64,000 nucleotides of DNA from Seminavis robusta (taxonomy: Eukaryota > Bacillariophyta > Bacillariophyceae > Naviculales > Naviculaceae). The position numbers and the translations under genes were made by a program. Positions 39,720 through 53,400 of the stretch are shown here, one piece after another; the stretch's first letter is position 1; each line of letters starts with the position of its first letter. The stretch lies in NCBI GenBank assembly GCA_903772945.1, contig CAICTM010000012.1:124001-188000 (forward strand), given 5' to 3'. The notes below the pieces were generated by a model that did no database searches, was not told the origin of the DNA, and saw nothing but the letters and a program-made list of their open reading frames with translations.

Positions 39720-42348
39720 TTAGCTGGATACTGCACTGTTGCATTCACTCCCTGCCTTGCATGCGTTCTGGACGCCACAATTGTTTTCGCTCGAGGCAAT
39801 TCTTTCCCGGAGTGCCTGCGATGTCTTCTGGACTGCCCGTGTCGTGGCAACGGGCTTCCAATAGGTGACTGTTGTCCGCGTTCCATCCGGATTGGCGACA
39901 GTCTTGGTTTCTTCGCTCAGAAAGCGCCCACCTCGCTTGAGAATGGTGTGGACAATCGATTGGCTGACAAGGATTCGGTGACGCTTCTGAACAGTTTGGT
40001 AGAAGGGCTTGTTGTGCTCGACAACCTTGCGATAGATGATGTTTCCTGTGGCGAAAGAATGCAAATACATCAAGATGAGCAAAGAGCACCACGTTGATCA
40101 AGAAAGACCATGCAAATAACTTACCAACATGCTTATTGATCAAACCTCCTCTCCCGCACAAGACATCAAGGTCTTGTGGTTGGTTCGATTGCGGCGCAGC
40201 ATGGTGCATTCCCACCTTTGCTCCCGGTGCAGGTTGCAAGGTTTCTGCCACAGGTGTTGGTGAGTTATGATAGTGAACTGGATAGTTGTGAGGCTGGTGA
40301 TTATGAGTAGAAGAGGTAGTCGTATTTGCGGCGGGTGCTGGAAGGAGGACTTGCGCATGACATGGATTACTGTATGAGGTCGCCGTTGCTGAAGCGCCCG
40401 GCTCGGCCACTGCCGCTATCCCAAGAGAAGGTACCATCGTTGAAGCTGCAGAGGAACCTTCTTGCAACAGAGAAGCGGCAAAGAGGAGACAATCTGTTGG
40501 CTGCATCTTCTGATTGCGAAGGTTTGGAGAAACGTCAGGAGATCCCCGGCCTGAAGCATTCACGGGAACTTGTCCAACTGGAACGGAATAATCAGCTGGA
40601 GCTGTCGTTGTTGGCTCCACACTAGAGTGAGAAGCAGTGACAGGCGCTTGTTGCGGGAAGGACGGTTTGGTTAAGACTGTAGTGTTTGCAGTTCCCAATT
40701 CCGTACTTGTACCCACAAGTTGGTGCGCAGTAGAAACAGAAGAATGATGTCGAAAGTGATAATGTGTCGTGCCGGTAGGATGGTTTTGAGCCGCAGCAAG
40801 CGTTGCTGTGGTTCCCGATGCTGGTGTAGTGGAAAGTTTCTGTGGTGTTAGCGTGGTTGTGTGCAGCTGATGATTCGTGTGATCTATCTGAATGCTTGAT
40901 GTATCAATGTGATGATGTGAATTCCCCAAATATGAAGCCTTGCTTGGCTGTGTATGTGTGGTGGGCTCCGGAGGGCTAGGCAAGGTTGCATGTGGTGCAC
41001 CTGCCTGTCCAGGAGGCGGCTGATGATCCTGATACATTAGGGTGAGGTATGTCTTGGGGTAAATCGGAGGAAGAGCTGCTCCGTTGGAGCTGGGAGGGGG
41101 CACTGTTGCGGGTGCAGTGGGCAGCTGCGGTTGTGCTGCTGGCACGTGTGCCTCCAAATCAGAAGGTCTCGGAGCAAGGGCCACAAGCGGTGGAGCTTGG
41201 ACTGCCGGCATCTTGGTATCTAGATCGGGAGGCTTCTGCGCTGAGGGCAACGGCTGATGATGAACAACAGCGGGCGGTGGGGGAGTGCCTCTTTGCTTTT
41301 CCAGTGCCATGGGCGCTGCGTGAGATGCACTCACTTGAGTCTGGGGGCTTCCTGATGGCTGGGGGGCTCGAGTCTTGTGGTCCAGCACGATCATACGAGG
41401 CGCGGGGTGCATCTGTGGCGGTTGGTGATGGGACGCTTCCCCTTGACCTCTCTGGGCTTGCTTCTTGCGGGCATCTGCTTCCACCATGGCCACTGTCCTT
41501 GGAACGGCAGGAAGGATTGGCTGAGAGGCAGCTTGTCCCGGAGCTTGGTCGATCGACTCAGGAGGAGCGGGATGTTTGTGATGCACTATCTCCAACGCTG
41601 GTGGGTGTGCTCCCGCCGGGGTTTCAGGCTGGCAAGCCACGACCGAGCTTCCGGAGTGATACCAGTCACAACCGGTGGGTGGTGAGAATCGGGGCTTTTG
41701 GTGAGGCGGAGGAGCTCTTGCACTGCTCTCTCCTGCGGATGCCTCCATAGCATCGGCAGTGCGCTTGGTTCCGCTGCCATGGGTGGTGGTACCGGCTCTC
41801 GTGGGAAACGCCACTTGGAACATCGGCGGACCCTGCTGCATCTTGACTTGGTGTCCCTGAAGCTGAATCTCTGGCTGGCTGATGTCCCCGCTGATCCCAC
41901 CACTTGCGGGATGGGAGCCTTCCGAGGATGCGAGAGACGATTCCGAGGCAATCTTGTTCAAGTCCGACTCAGCTTTGGCGGTGGTGGTTGCCCCTGCTTC
42001 TTTGGAATCACACGTTACTTGCGAGCTTTGACTTACACAATACCGGTACTCGGCATGAGCTACAGTGGGCGATGCCACTGCCGTGTTAGTATGATTGTGA
42101 ACAGTGGTGGGCGATCGGCAGGTTTCAGACTTCTGGTCCTCTCGGTTTGCTTCCTGTCCAACATTATTGATCTCCGTGGATGAAGTTGCCCCTGGTGGAG
42201 GAGCAAAAGGTTGACCAGGAAACAAGTTACCTCCCTTGAGCCCGGCCAATATTTGGTCGGCCGCCGCCATTATAGCGTTGTTCACAGCTGTAGGCGAGTC
42301 AACTTCGACCGACATGGTCAGCTTCCCTCTTACTCCAACAGCAACCAA
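39720..42348 (-). CDS. DUF6824 domain protein with long Pro/Gln/Ser/Thr-rich N-terminus
   Basis: Two exons, 42348-40125 and 40045-39720, with a 79-bp GT-AG intron; 849 residues, or 838 if the start is the Met at 42315 (MSVEVDSPTA). Residues 1 to about 720 are low-complexity and disordered: His/Pro/Gln/Thr-rich, with several TTTP, HHQP and PPP runs. The conserved domain starts near 728 with DLDVLCGRGGLINKHVG, crosses the intron to NIIYRKVVEHNKPFYQT, then HTILKRGGRFL, YWKPVATTRAVQKTSQALRE. This is the DUF6824 pattern (GRGG-x-N-x-H-x-GN), strongly expanded in diatoms. The combination of a disordered region rich in His/Gln and a small basic domain suggests a transcriptional regulator (inference). 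Function is unknown. Confidence 0.85.
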
Positions 42349-43645
42349 CAGAACGACGTTCCGAGCAAAGACACGATACTCATATACCTCTCACAAAACA
42401 GAGGAAACAGCTGCTATTGTTGAAATCAAATCTCGGTATCTTTGGTGGTTTGATTGGTTGACAGTTGGTGATTGCAATGGTTGATTGAAGAATGGATTCT
42501 ATTGAGGAAAGCCCGTCCGATTGAGAGACAAGGTCCCCTTCCCCATTGTCCTTTCTCGATTTCTGGTGTCAACCTACATGGAGCGAAAGCATCAAGCCAA
42601 CAACAAAAAAACGCGAAGGTGTACGTGGTTCATTCATGTACCGGGTAAGCTCTGACGCCACTGAAAAACCATTGGGTATATTTTCCCTTGAACATTAGAT
42701 ACTACCAGTACAGTATGAGGTTTTTCCAAATGAAAAGATTCCAAAAAGTCTTAGCGGTAGTTAGTTCCTGGGATGCTTCAAAAAACATGATACTATCATG
42801 CAAAATGGTAGGAGATTAAACCTTTACAACGATTCAACAGAATAGCTTGAACGAGCCGCCATTTTGATTGAGTCGTCTGCCTCCTGTTGGTGACAATGTG
42901 CTCCTGGACTAGCATCCTGAATGCTCAAAAACACGATCATTCTACATGTATCCTTCCACGGGTATGGACGTAGTAGAGTTCGCACAATTTGAAAGCTACT
43001 TTCGAAAGTGTCTATCTCATGATGTTACCATGACAACAGAAGCAATCGAAACTTCCTGGTATTTTGGCGTGCATGAGCTAACATATGGCTGAACTTGCTC
43101 TAGAGAGTAGACATAGAGATAGATTTTCAGCACTGGCAAACCAACCAACACGACGTAACAAGTCATGCGTGGCTACATTGTGAGTGCAAATGATATCTTA
43201 TATTCCAGGGAGGATCACTGTCAAAATCTGCCGCGTCATGAGTGGTGTCATTGCCCGGCTCGATCCGATCTCGAGACCCGCTTCTGGTGATCCAGCGCAA
43301 TTCTTTCACCGTCATTCATTCAAACCAGCTGAGCTGGCAAACAAGCAAGATTACAGACATCAGGGTTATGAACAGTTCTACGCGTAGACACAGAAGGAGA
43401 GAGCTCGAGAAATAAAGGAGCCGCGGTAGACTATCCGATCGCACCAGAAGCTCTGGAAGTGGATGCTTCAATCAATCTATCAAGAGAAGTCATCTGTCCA
43501 CCAGAGAGATAAGTGGGGTAGATCGCTCAGCCTGAATGTGTTTTGGGATGGGGCAGAGGTCTTGTAGCTGCCGAGACCAGTGAGTGCAATTCATGGTGCC
43601 ATGGGTGTTCCATTCCATGGCGCCAGAAGTGCCGGTACCTGCAAG
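42349..43645. other. Upstream flank, no gene seen
   Basis: 1.3 kb upstream of the DUF6824 gene. The part next to 42348 should hold its promoter. Open frames are short and featureless. Confidence 0.5.
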
Positions 43646-44049
43646 GTCACGAAACGGGATTAAAATTGTGAAACCATTAGTTTCAAGGAAATTGCTAGTT
43701 TCACGGAAATTAGGACAAACCGATTTCCGTGAAACTAACTCAAAACCGTGAAACCAACCTCAAAACCGTGAAACTGTCTAGTTTCACGGAAATTCCGTGA
43801 AACTAACTCAAAACCGTGAAACTGAGTACAGTCTTGTCATAGTAAATAGACGTAAACACGACTAAAACCGTGAAACTAACTCAAAACCGTGAAACTATTA
43901 GTTTCACGGAAAAAGTGAAACTAACCCAATTTCGGTGAAACTAGCTCCATTTCCGTGAAACTAGCATTTCCGTGAAAGTTAGTTTCCGTGAAACTAACTT
44001 CAAACTTCAAATTTCCGTGAAACAAACAATTGAGCCCCGTTTCAGGACC
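43646..44049. repeat. CCGTGAAACTAA repeat cluster, probable non-autonomous element
   Basis: About 400 bp of CCGTGAAACTAACTC and its complement (TTTCACGG) in both orientations, some 20 copies. The two ends resemble each other in inverted orientation: AGGTCACGAAACGGG at 43646 and the complement of AGGTCCTGAAACGGG ending at 44049. I find no target-site duplication. No coding content. Confidence 0.6.
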
Positions 44050-44091
44050 TCTGAACTCTGAACGTTGTCAGCTCAAAAAGATGCGCTTAAA

Positions 44092-44471
44092 ATAAGTTAG
44101 CGGGAGCTGCGATACCTCGGCAGAAAGACAGATAGAAGAAGGATGACATGTTTGAGATTACACCCTTATTTCAAGGTAGCCCTGGCGACAACACCCGACT
44201 TCGTCGTGTGTTGCCGCCCGGTATCATTCCCTTATTATAACCTTCTTTTTATTTAGGCTAGCCCTGGCGACGACACCCGACTTCATCGTGTGTTGCCGCC
44301 CGCTAACCATAATTTTACAGCTGTCGTTCCCTTATGTTACTGTAACCTTTGTAGCTTCTGCTAGCTTATTGTGATGAGTGCACTAACTTTAAATGTTAAT
44401 GACTTATTCCTACCCCTAACTTTTATTGAGCCTTTGATTTTCAGTTTTTGTTGGCTTGTGCCTATCTCCAT
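44092..44471 (+). repeat. Left copy of a duplicated sequence interrupted by the LTR element
   Basis: TTAGCGGGAGCTGCGATACC and the following 370 bp recur, diverged, at 57296-57560 on the other side of the LTR retrotransposon (AGCGGGAGCTGCGATACC, AGAAAGACAG, GAGTGCACTAAC, TTCCTACCCCTAACTT). The left copy carries an extra insertion with an 82-bp direct duplication (44177-44220 and 44259-44302, CACCCGACTTC, CGTGTGTTGCCGCCCG). Confidence 0.8.
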
Positions 44472-44720
44472 TGTTGTTTGCTAGTAATACTGCAGCTTAT
44501 TGGGGAGTAATTTGGTTTTAGATTAAGCTGAAAAGCAAAAGTGAGGATTTTCTGGTGGTGCATAGCAATTCTTGTGATTGAATTGGATATAAGGACCCCC
44601 GTAACACTTTAGACCTAAAACTCCCTTGATTCCTTGCATGATGAATTTGCATGCGAACCGGACTAGATGATTAATACACGAGTCAATAGTAAAGAGGTGT
44701 CAGGTATATTTCCTCCAACA
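44472..44720 (-). repeat. LTR (3' LTR) of the outer copia element
   Basis: 249 bp, TG...CA ends. It matches 56998-57246 over its whole length with about two differences. Confidence 0.92.
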
Positions 44721-45114
44721 CACTCCTGCACGGTGCCCTAAGTGGCTACCGTGGAACGGATAAATAATTTAGGAAATCAAACAAGGGGTGGATGCCCCAT
44801 GATGAAAGCCCTGTGCTCATGGAAGAGCTTGCCCTGAAGGGGCTTCGTGAAAAAATCTCCACGCATCTCCAAGGTTGGGCAGTACACAACTCTGAGGTTT
44901 CCTTTTCCAATCTGATCATGAATGAAAAAGAAACAATGTTGATGGCCCGAGTCCTTTTGGCCGAACTGCCTTTGCCATTCTCTGCAAGGATGATCGTGCT
45001 TTTGTTGTCCTGCATGAGGATGTTGTCCTTCACAACGATCCCCTGCTCTTCAAGGAACAACTTGGCCCACAACATTGGAGACATGACGTCGTCTGCACCA
45101 ATCAGCTCTGCTTC

Positions 45115-45366
45115 TGTTGGAGGTTGTATTACAGACACCTCAATACAAATTATTCGTTTATCCCAATCTAGTTATAGGGGATATCTATATCTATTCTCTA
45201 GTTACATACATGGGGAGTTTAACTGACTATATGGTCACCCCTTCACTATATCCTTTGAAGTTGAATCAATCCCAGAAAACATGGAGAAAGATCACTTCTT
45301 GGAAATAGCTTAACAGTAAAACAGTATTTTACCTTTACTAAGCTAGAGTGTTACTAGCAACCAACA
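45115..45366 (+). repeat. LTR (5' LTR) of the inner element
   Basis: 252 bp. It differs from the other LTR by about two one-base gaps and one or two substitutions. Confidence 0.92.
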
Positions 45367-47814
45367 CTATTTCCAAGAAGACTTTCATCTCTCGAAGTTC
45401 ATCTCGAATTCGAGGTTTCGCCAATGGCATCTCGACATTGACTACATCCTATTGCATGACATCAAGCATTGGATACAAGTCTATGCTATAAGGTAAACAG
45501 TTCAACAGAGTCAAGGTACAGGCAGAAAGGGCTCTGGCCTCACTGAGAGAGCTATCCCAACAGCCTAATAGGAAAAAGGCATCATCACGAAATCGTGCGC
45601 CTCCTTCACCAAATGACCGGAACGACGAAGAGATTGGTCCTCCTATACTGAACACGATCAAATCATTGCAAAGCATACCGCCTTGAAGATCAACACTACC
45701 CACATCACTTCTATGCTTGAACAAAGTCAATCCAACAGGAACCGATCGAGTTGCGACTGATTGAAGATCTGCTATTAGCGGGCAAGGCAACTGCGGAGTG
45801 ACCGTACGAAGCCGATTCGAGCGAAAGGAGACAAGCTCACAGGAGTGAGCTACGGAGCGAGGAAACGCACGAACACCCAGCTCACAGGAGTGAGCAAGAA
45901 GCAAACTGGAAGACCTGTGTGCTGCGGAACAGCAAGCAGCAATCGTATGACAGGTATTACGACAGTACGAGAACCATCAAGACTTTGAGCTGCGGAAACA
46001 GCCATCGTATGACTGCTACGTGCAGGTACGAAAAACAACTACAAGAGAAGACTCATCGCACGACGCAGTGCAAAAGTGGTGGACACGCCATCAAGCTAGC
46101 TACCACGACGAGTCAAGCAAGAAAGTGCGCTACAACAGAGCAGAAGCAACGGTACCATACCGTACGGAGCAGAAGCTACTGTGAGCACAACAGCAAGCTA
46201 AGAGGAGCGACACGAAGTGTTGCCACGGAAGAGAAGTTAGATAACAAGTTCCAACAGGAACCACAGAGGTACTTCCGTGGGAGTTCCATCAGCCTCACTA
46301 TCAAGCCATCGAATTGGTGCTGATAGAGCAGAGGTGCGACGGAAAATTCCGCCGCAACAAGACCAATTGACAGGCCGACTACTCAGCAAGGACAGGTCCT
46401 ACGGAAGGACTGTCATACAGGAAGTTGTGCTTTGAACACTAGTGCAACAGGCCCCAAGAGTGCAAGCTGTCGAACGCAACCGGAAACGAGTTGCATCTAT
46501 CGGCAACAGGCTGAACAACAGCGAATTTGCGAATTTTGCAATTCCAAGACGACCGAAGCGATCAAAAGATTGCTACTACCGTCAACAAAAACAAGAAGAA
46601 CGGCCACGACTACTACTAGCCAGTCGCTACCGCTACGAATACAACACCACCATTGTGTCTGTCGATTGGCAACACTGTGGGCAACCACTGCTGTTAGTTG
46701 GCAGAAGAAGACTTTGTTTTTTATGGAGCCTTTCCACGGAACGGCCAAGAAGAACAAAGAACAAGATCCAGCGAACGCGCAAGCCGCTGAACGTCACAAG
46801 AAACAGGTATCTTTCGAGGATATCTTCCGGCACGGAGCCAGCTCCAGCTCTCCGTACCATCCGTCGGCGGCAACAAGAGGATTCTCCGTACGGCGAATCC
46901 ACGCACTGGAAGCATGCTACCGGTACCAGCCAGGAGCTGCCAGTGCAAGAGCACGGTGGCTAATGGCCACGGAGCACATCCCGTGCTAGCTAGCTAGCTA
47001 GCTGGCAGAGCGATACAAGCTACAGCTAGAGGAAGCACAGGAGTGTGCAACCTCCATTGCTTGAATATTTTCTCTGGAGTGTGTTTGAGTTTACTCAACA
47101 CATCCTACCCCTTTTGTGGAGTGTGTCTTGTGGCATCCCAGCCACAGAACCTCCTCCTACTACTTTTTTGGAATGTGTATTGTGCAACTAATCCACAGCA
47201 CTTCCTCCCCTGCTTACAGGCAAACCTGAGGCAACAACAGCCTCCAGGCAGGTAACAACAATACCATTACAAGTCCATGCCCTTGCTATTTGATCACAGC
47301 AAGTGCACAGGAGTGTGAGGGTACCCAAATCCAAAACCTGCAATCCCACAAACAAAATCATCATAACATCCGCCTTTATAGGCAATGCCGTAACCATCAA
47401 TGGCAACAACAGCCCACAACGGTATCTACCGCTACCAATGGCAACAACAGCCCACAACGGTATCTACCACTACCAAACCGATTACAACGAAATCGATACC
47501 AAACCAGAATTACATCTACAATAATGGCAACTGCAACAACAGCAGAACAACAGTGAACGTTGAACCGAGTAGCTAGCTACAAGCGACTCAAGAGTTCACA
47601 AGACAAGGAACCAAGCCACAGGATGGCTGGAGCATTCAGAGTTTGACCCACAAGCGGGAACCTGATCAAAAAACAACAACAAGAGGGTGCACACCTCAGC
47701 TCCACTGCAACTACTGTACAGAGATTGCAACCAACCTTAGTCTCACACCAACAACAGAAGTACACCAGTACAACAAATCAAGCCAACCATAGATACAACT
47801 ACGGACAACTACAA

Positions 47815-47925
47815 GTCCTGCCACAGCCAACTCACAGGAGTGTAAGAGCAGTGACAGAACCAACACTTGTCCTGCCACAGCCAACTCACAGGAGTGTAAG
47901 AGCAGTGGCATCACCAACTAAAGGA
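47815..47925 (+). repeat. 57-bp tandem duplication inside the inner LTR element
   Basis: GTCCTGCCACAGCCAACTCA continuing CAGGAGTGTAAGAGCAGTG occurs twice in tandem with a 57-bp period. A related copy lies near 48888-48945. The core CTCACAGGAGTG recurs throughout the element. Confidence 0.85.
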
Positions 47926-50158
47926 TCTATCGACTACATCACCATCGAACCATCATCGATCGTGACACGTCCAGGTCCAGTGGAGCCCATCAAGTTGGAG
48001 CATCCACAACTACTACCGAATACTTCCTTACAAGTATCCAAACTTCCTAGGGCTTCTAGCCCCAACTCAAAGTATCATTGTGACAAGGAACTTCCTCCTA
48101 GTTCCAGCTACTACAACAGTTCTACCAAGTGTCGCTATAGCCTGACTTCCCAGTCTCAGCTACGGCAACACCAAATGATGGTACCAAGTGTACCAAGTGA
48201 CGGCACCAGTCACCACAAGTGATGACACCAGCAGTCACGAGTCTCACATGAGTATAAACAACCATGACAAGAGGAAACAATAACTCAACCATTTCCTCAT
48301 TCCATCTTCAGACATCGAGACCATCCAAGAACTGGGTTCAGCCGAACCCAACAAGTCCGTGACTTCCAAGCTACATCATTTCCAGCTTCCATGCACCTTC
48401 CAATAGGGCATCACTTCCCACAAGTCTACGACTTCCACAAGCTTCAACCAGCTTCCATCTACGAAGGGCTTCCAGCCCCATCAAGTGTCAATGCAGCCGA
48501 ACTTCCAAGTCCGAGCCGCAGGTACACCAAGTGACGGTATCATCCGACACCAGTCTTCCAGGAGTGGCATCACTCTCAGTAGGAGTGCCAGCCACAAAGA
48601 CTTTTCTGATGATGACAATGTCCGTATTGTCTCGTCTCCACCGCTCAGCTTCTCGTCGCCAAGCAACGGGATGCCGAGCAACTACTTCCAAGGTTTGTTT
48701 TGGACTCATTGCAAGCCAGTTGACACAACGACGCGAGACTGGATTGCAAGCCTTTTCAAGGTAGGAGCCTGCTTACCCAAGCACTGATAGACACTTTGAG
48801 TGCTATCGATTCTCAGGAATCCTAGAGGCACCGCCTCAAGCTCCACAGCAATCCAAGTTGCATCCAATGTCCAAACCGCCCAAGCCAGCTTTGGCTACAA
48901 CAAGTACAAGTCCTGCCACAGTTAGCTCACAGGAGTGTGCCAACAGTGACAGCAGGAGTGGTATTGATAAAGTTGTACCCACCAAAACCAAAGTCTCAAA
49001 CCTTTTTCAACCTTCCTTTGAATTCTCCGATCGATCTGTCCAGATTGACATACCAGATCGACTGACAAGAAACGATCATGCCAGATCGAATGACACGAAG
49101 CGATCGAATCACAAGCAGCGACCACGAGATCGATTCAGTTTGACTCTCGGGATCGACTCAGAAGACCCATCATGAGATTGCAAGTGAGACCACAGAAGCC
49201 TATCAAGGCAGAGCAAGCTTACTCAAGCAAGGGTAGCCACACACCAGTGCTACCGGGATATCTTCTGCAGAGGATTCCCACAGTTCCACAGGAACAGTTC
49301 CACCATGGAACCAGCTCAAAGCAAGCAACAGTTCGACGGAACGCCACAAGTTGCAAGCACCCATCTACAAGAGGTGCAAACCAAGGTCCACATCAAGCAA
49401 GCACACATTCATGTACAACAAGTCACAGCCATTCGATTCCAAAGAAGAGGAGGCCGTGATGAAGGAAGAAGCTTCCCCAGCTGGGAAGAAGAGGATTCCA
49501 TTCCTCTGGAAAAGACAACAGCAGGACATCCAACACTTCTTGGACATCCAACAAGAAGAGACAGCTCACGTTCCATTCCAATGGACAACAAGCTGACTCC
49601 AGATAGCTACCAAGCTATTGCACAGACTCATGCTCACCTGATTTCCAAATCCAGTATCAAGCCTGAATGGATTGATGTTTCCACACATCATTGGCGATTG
49701 AGACCATGGCATATCGATGTCCAGTTCAGTCTACACCGCCAGTCAAGACCACAGTTTGAGTCTACGAGAATGCAGCCGGAACTTCCTAGTTTCCAGCTAC
49801 AGCAATACCAAGTGACCGGAACTTCCCAGTCCACCGTTCAACAAGTGATCGGAACTTCCCAGTTTCGAATACAGCAACATCAAGTGACGGCACCAACCGC
49901 CACAGCAAGTCATACAGGAGTGGCAACACTCACAGGAGTGATGGCCACAGTGGCTTTTCATGACGACACTGTCCACATGTCCACATTGACTGTGACAGAT
50001 TTGTCAGCACTGCTATGGATGACAAGCTTCTCGCCACCAAGCGGAATGCCGAGCAACCTAGCAAGTGGTCTCTCGACCAACAACTGTTCCTTATGGAGCA
50101 ACCATCATTACATTAATTATTCGTTCCACGGTATCCTTTATGGAACCGTGCAGGAGTG

Positions 50159-50412
50159 TGTTGGAGGTTGTATTACAGACACCTCAATACAAATTATTCG
50201 TTTATCCCAATCTAGTTATAGGGGATATCTATATCTATTCTCTAGTTACATACATGGGGAGTTTAACTGACCTATATGGTCACCCCCTTCACTATATCCT
50301 TTGAAGTTGAATCAATCCCAGAAAACATGGAGAAAGATCACTTCTTGGAAATAGCTTAACAGTAAAACAGTATTTTACCTTTACTAAGCCAGAGTGTTAC
50401 TAGCAACCAACA
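50159..50412 (+). repeat. LTR (3' LTR) of the inner element
   Basis: 254 bp, TG...CA. Followed immediately by GCTTC, the duplicated target. Confidence 0.92.
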
Positions 50413-53400
50413 GCTTCAGTGCTGCTTCTTGAGTTGAGCTTCTGTTTCGCGGATACAGAAAGCACCGCTCCTCTTCCAAAGGACATGACTCCTCCTGTAT
50501 GGGAACGGTAATCAGGATGGACTGCAAATGATGCATCCACCCACCAAGTGATGACACGGATATGATCAACATGGAGTATCAACTTGTCCTCCACTGTTTG
50601 GTCCAGGAACTTCAATCCTTGGATCAACTTGCCCCAGTCATCAACTGTGGGATTCCTCACACGTGTACAGAGAACAATTGTCAGTGTTTGGACATCTGGT
50701 CTTGCTCTCTTGCACGCAAACAACAGCTTGGCTGCGTTGGTGTGATAGATTTCTCTGGTCTTGTCGTCCAAAGCAGCTCCATCACCAGAACTGAATAAAT
50801 CGGCAGGTGCCGCGCTGGACACCTTCTTCATTTGCTCGAAGTCCACCGGGAACTCCAAGATCATCTTCTTAAGATAGTCAATCATGTCAATGACTACCTT
50901 GCCTGGATCGGAAAAGTCCACCGTCATCCCCAAGTAGTCATGCTTGGGACCACGGGTTGCCTTGACGGCTCCATAGGTTCCATATCTGCCATTGAACCAT
51001 TCCAAAGTCCGGTCATTCACCAACTTCATTCTGTGGCTTGACATTAAATCGTCAACATGGAATCGAATTGTTTGTTGGTAGCCTTCGATCATCCGGTTGG
51101 CCACACAAGGATCGTATGGGTTGAACACAAATCCAATTTGCTCGAGGTCACTTCTGAATAGCTTGTACCAAAGAAGTGCTGCCAAAACCATGCCATAAAT
51201 GGCTCTCTCCACGACAACATAGAGGACAGGACGTCCCTTTTTGTATGTCAGGAAAGAGGCATATGTGTCAGGATCAATTTCGACAAGTAAGTCTGCAAGG
51301 GTTCCCTCAATGATCATGAGGACCCTGTCTTCACCTTGTTTGACTTTTGGCATTGGGGTTTGGATGAACGCATTGCTTGGGAACATCCAGGGATATCACA
51401 TCCCTATCCTCGGATGCATCGACACACATGGATAACATCAAACCCTCAAGTGAAACTGTTGGGCTTCTGGCATCTTCTTTCTGATGGTACACCCTTGTAG
51501 GTTTCCCATTGTAGACTGCACGGGCCTTGACCGTGCCATCCCTTTTCTCACTCACAAACATGAGTGCCATTTGTGCCTTTTTCAATTCGGAATCACTGCA
51601 TTTGTTTGGGTCGACTGGACTGAAACAGACTCTGCTGTGTAGCTGGTCCATCTCTTTGAGCGCCGCCTTTCTGGCTTTGTTGCCCCACACTTTCAGACCC
51701 TTGGGTAGAAGATGCTGTTGGGCATGGCTGCTCTCATCCTTGACTTCTGCTGTGGCACTCCTGTGATTGCAGGGCAGGAGTCCATGAACAAAGCTAGGTG
51801 CTTGCTTGTCTCTGTCTCATACAGTAGTGGTTGCTTCGCTTCGTCATCTTGGACGAAGGTCACTCCTTTCTTTGCTTCGGCTGTAGCAATCCGAGCTGAG
51901 CGTCTAATTCCAACTCGAGGAAGCTTGGAAGCCTTGGCTGGCCCAGCGAGGTTTCCATCATTGGTATCCACTGCTGGTGCCGTCTCTTCAACTGTAGGGT
52001 TGTCTGGACTTGTGCTTGTTGGGATTCCTTGGAATCCCTCTTCTCCTTCTTCATCGGAGTCAATGTCTGTGGCATACTGTTTGGATGCCCTTGGTACTAG
52101 CCCTGGGGCGTTCCCATCCTCAGAATCTTCATCTGATTCCTTGGATTCCACTGAATCTTCGTCCGAAGAGTCTCCATAGACTTGGAGGTAGCTCTCATTT
52201 CCATTGGCACCATCCACTCCTGCAGGCAAACCTACAGGTAAAAATTCCACAAAGTCACGGTTGTGAAAGATTAGTGGTTTCTTCCCCTCACCGTATGCCT
52301 TCTTTTCGACAGCATCAATGACTGAGCGAGGCATCGGCAGAATACGAACATGCTGGCGTGTGATCACCTCAAAGGTGACAAGATCCATCACACTGTGCCC
52401 TCCTTGGTGGTTGTCCATCAGGGGGCGGAGATAGATGCAATCTAATCGCCTGGGCTCCATGGAATTGAGCTTGTCTGGTTCGTTGGAAGCAAGACAATAG
52501 CTCCCAAAAGTGTACTGAATATCTTTGTAGCTGGTGGTCCGACCCTCCAAGATCTGCCTGGGAGGATACACTTTGGAGATTCCATCAAGCGCGGGGAAGA
52601 GGTTGAGTTTACAGTTAACATCGTACACCAATTCCACAATCATCACCTTTGGCATCACCATAAATGGGGTTGAATGCCAGGCTGCACGGATGCGCTCCTT
52701 CAAGGTTCGGATGTTGCGCTCGGCGGGACCACTGTGGGTCTGAGCCGCTCCATGGTTGAGCTTGAGCTCCATGTCGTTCTTGACAGGATCCATCAGGCTC
52801 GCTCTTGAACTCCAGGTCGCACTGGATTTCTGTGATCTTGAAATCATTATTCCCGTACCGATCAAAGATCTTGTCAATGGCGGCATAGAATGATTTGCCT
52901 TTCCTGTTGGTAAGGTAGGCAGATTCTCGGTGACGGATTTGGAGGTCAGTAAATGCAAGGAAAGGAATTTCACAAACATAGAAGACATCCATACATCCTG
53001 TCAAGAACCTGTGTGGGGCCACCAGCTCATCCGGAACAGCATGGATGCCGGCGGTCACTGGTGGTGGGCGTCTGCGTGTAGTAGACCCCTTAGCCTTGCC
53101 CATGTCACTGCCGAAAATTAATTCGGCGCGGTCGATGTCCTCCAACTTGACGGGACAGTCGCGAATTTGACCAGTCCTGATCATGTTGCGGTAGCCTTCC
53201 AAAGATGGGCGCTGGAGGTTGTGGTACAGATTTCTTGCGAGAAATGCACCTTTGGCTTGCTTTTTGGTAAAGCCTTCGAGGTTGCCCTCCACCACCAAAT
53301 TCTGGAACTCCGGTGAAAACTGGTTGAGTTGGGCCATGTGATCCAGTAGGGCTTGCTCAATCAGCACGCCATACAGACCTTTGGCGGTCCTTCCATACCT

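Larger units (their letters stand above)
45115..50412 (+). mobile_element. Non-autonomous LTR retrotransposon inserted in the copia RNase H region
   Basis: Fossil of 5.3 kb in the opposite orientation to its host element. LTRs of 252 and 254 bp lie at 45115-45366 and 50159-50412 (TGTTGG...CCAACA), about 99% alike. An exact 5-bp target-site duplication GCTTC flanks it (45110-45114 and 50413-50417). The internal 4.8 kb has no recognisable protease, integrase, reverse transcriptase or RNase H, but near 49.4-49.8 kb it shows weak resemblance to the gag of the outer element (RRGG motif, then IKPEW-I/N-DV). It therefore looks like a LARD-type passenger that depends on a related copia element. The ends look intact, while the coding capacity is absent or broken. 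Confidence 0.85.

Noticed and set aside
41049-41750. 233-residue open frame on the plus strand
   Set aside because: Lies antisense within exon 1 of the DUF6824 gene; a by-product of its GC-rich, low-complexity coding.
46432-46989. Basic, Gln/Arg-rich open frames in the inner LTR element
   Set aside because: Two overlapping frames of equal length, neither with a known domain; treated as unassigned element sequence.
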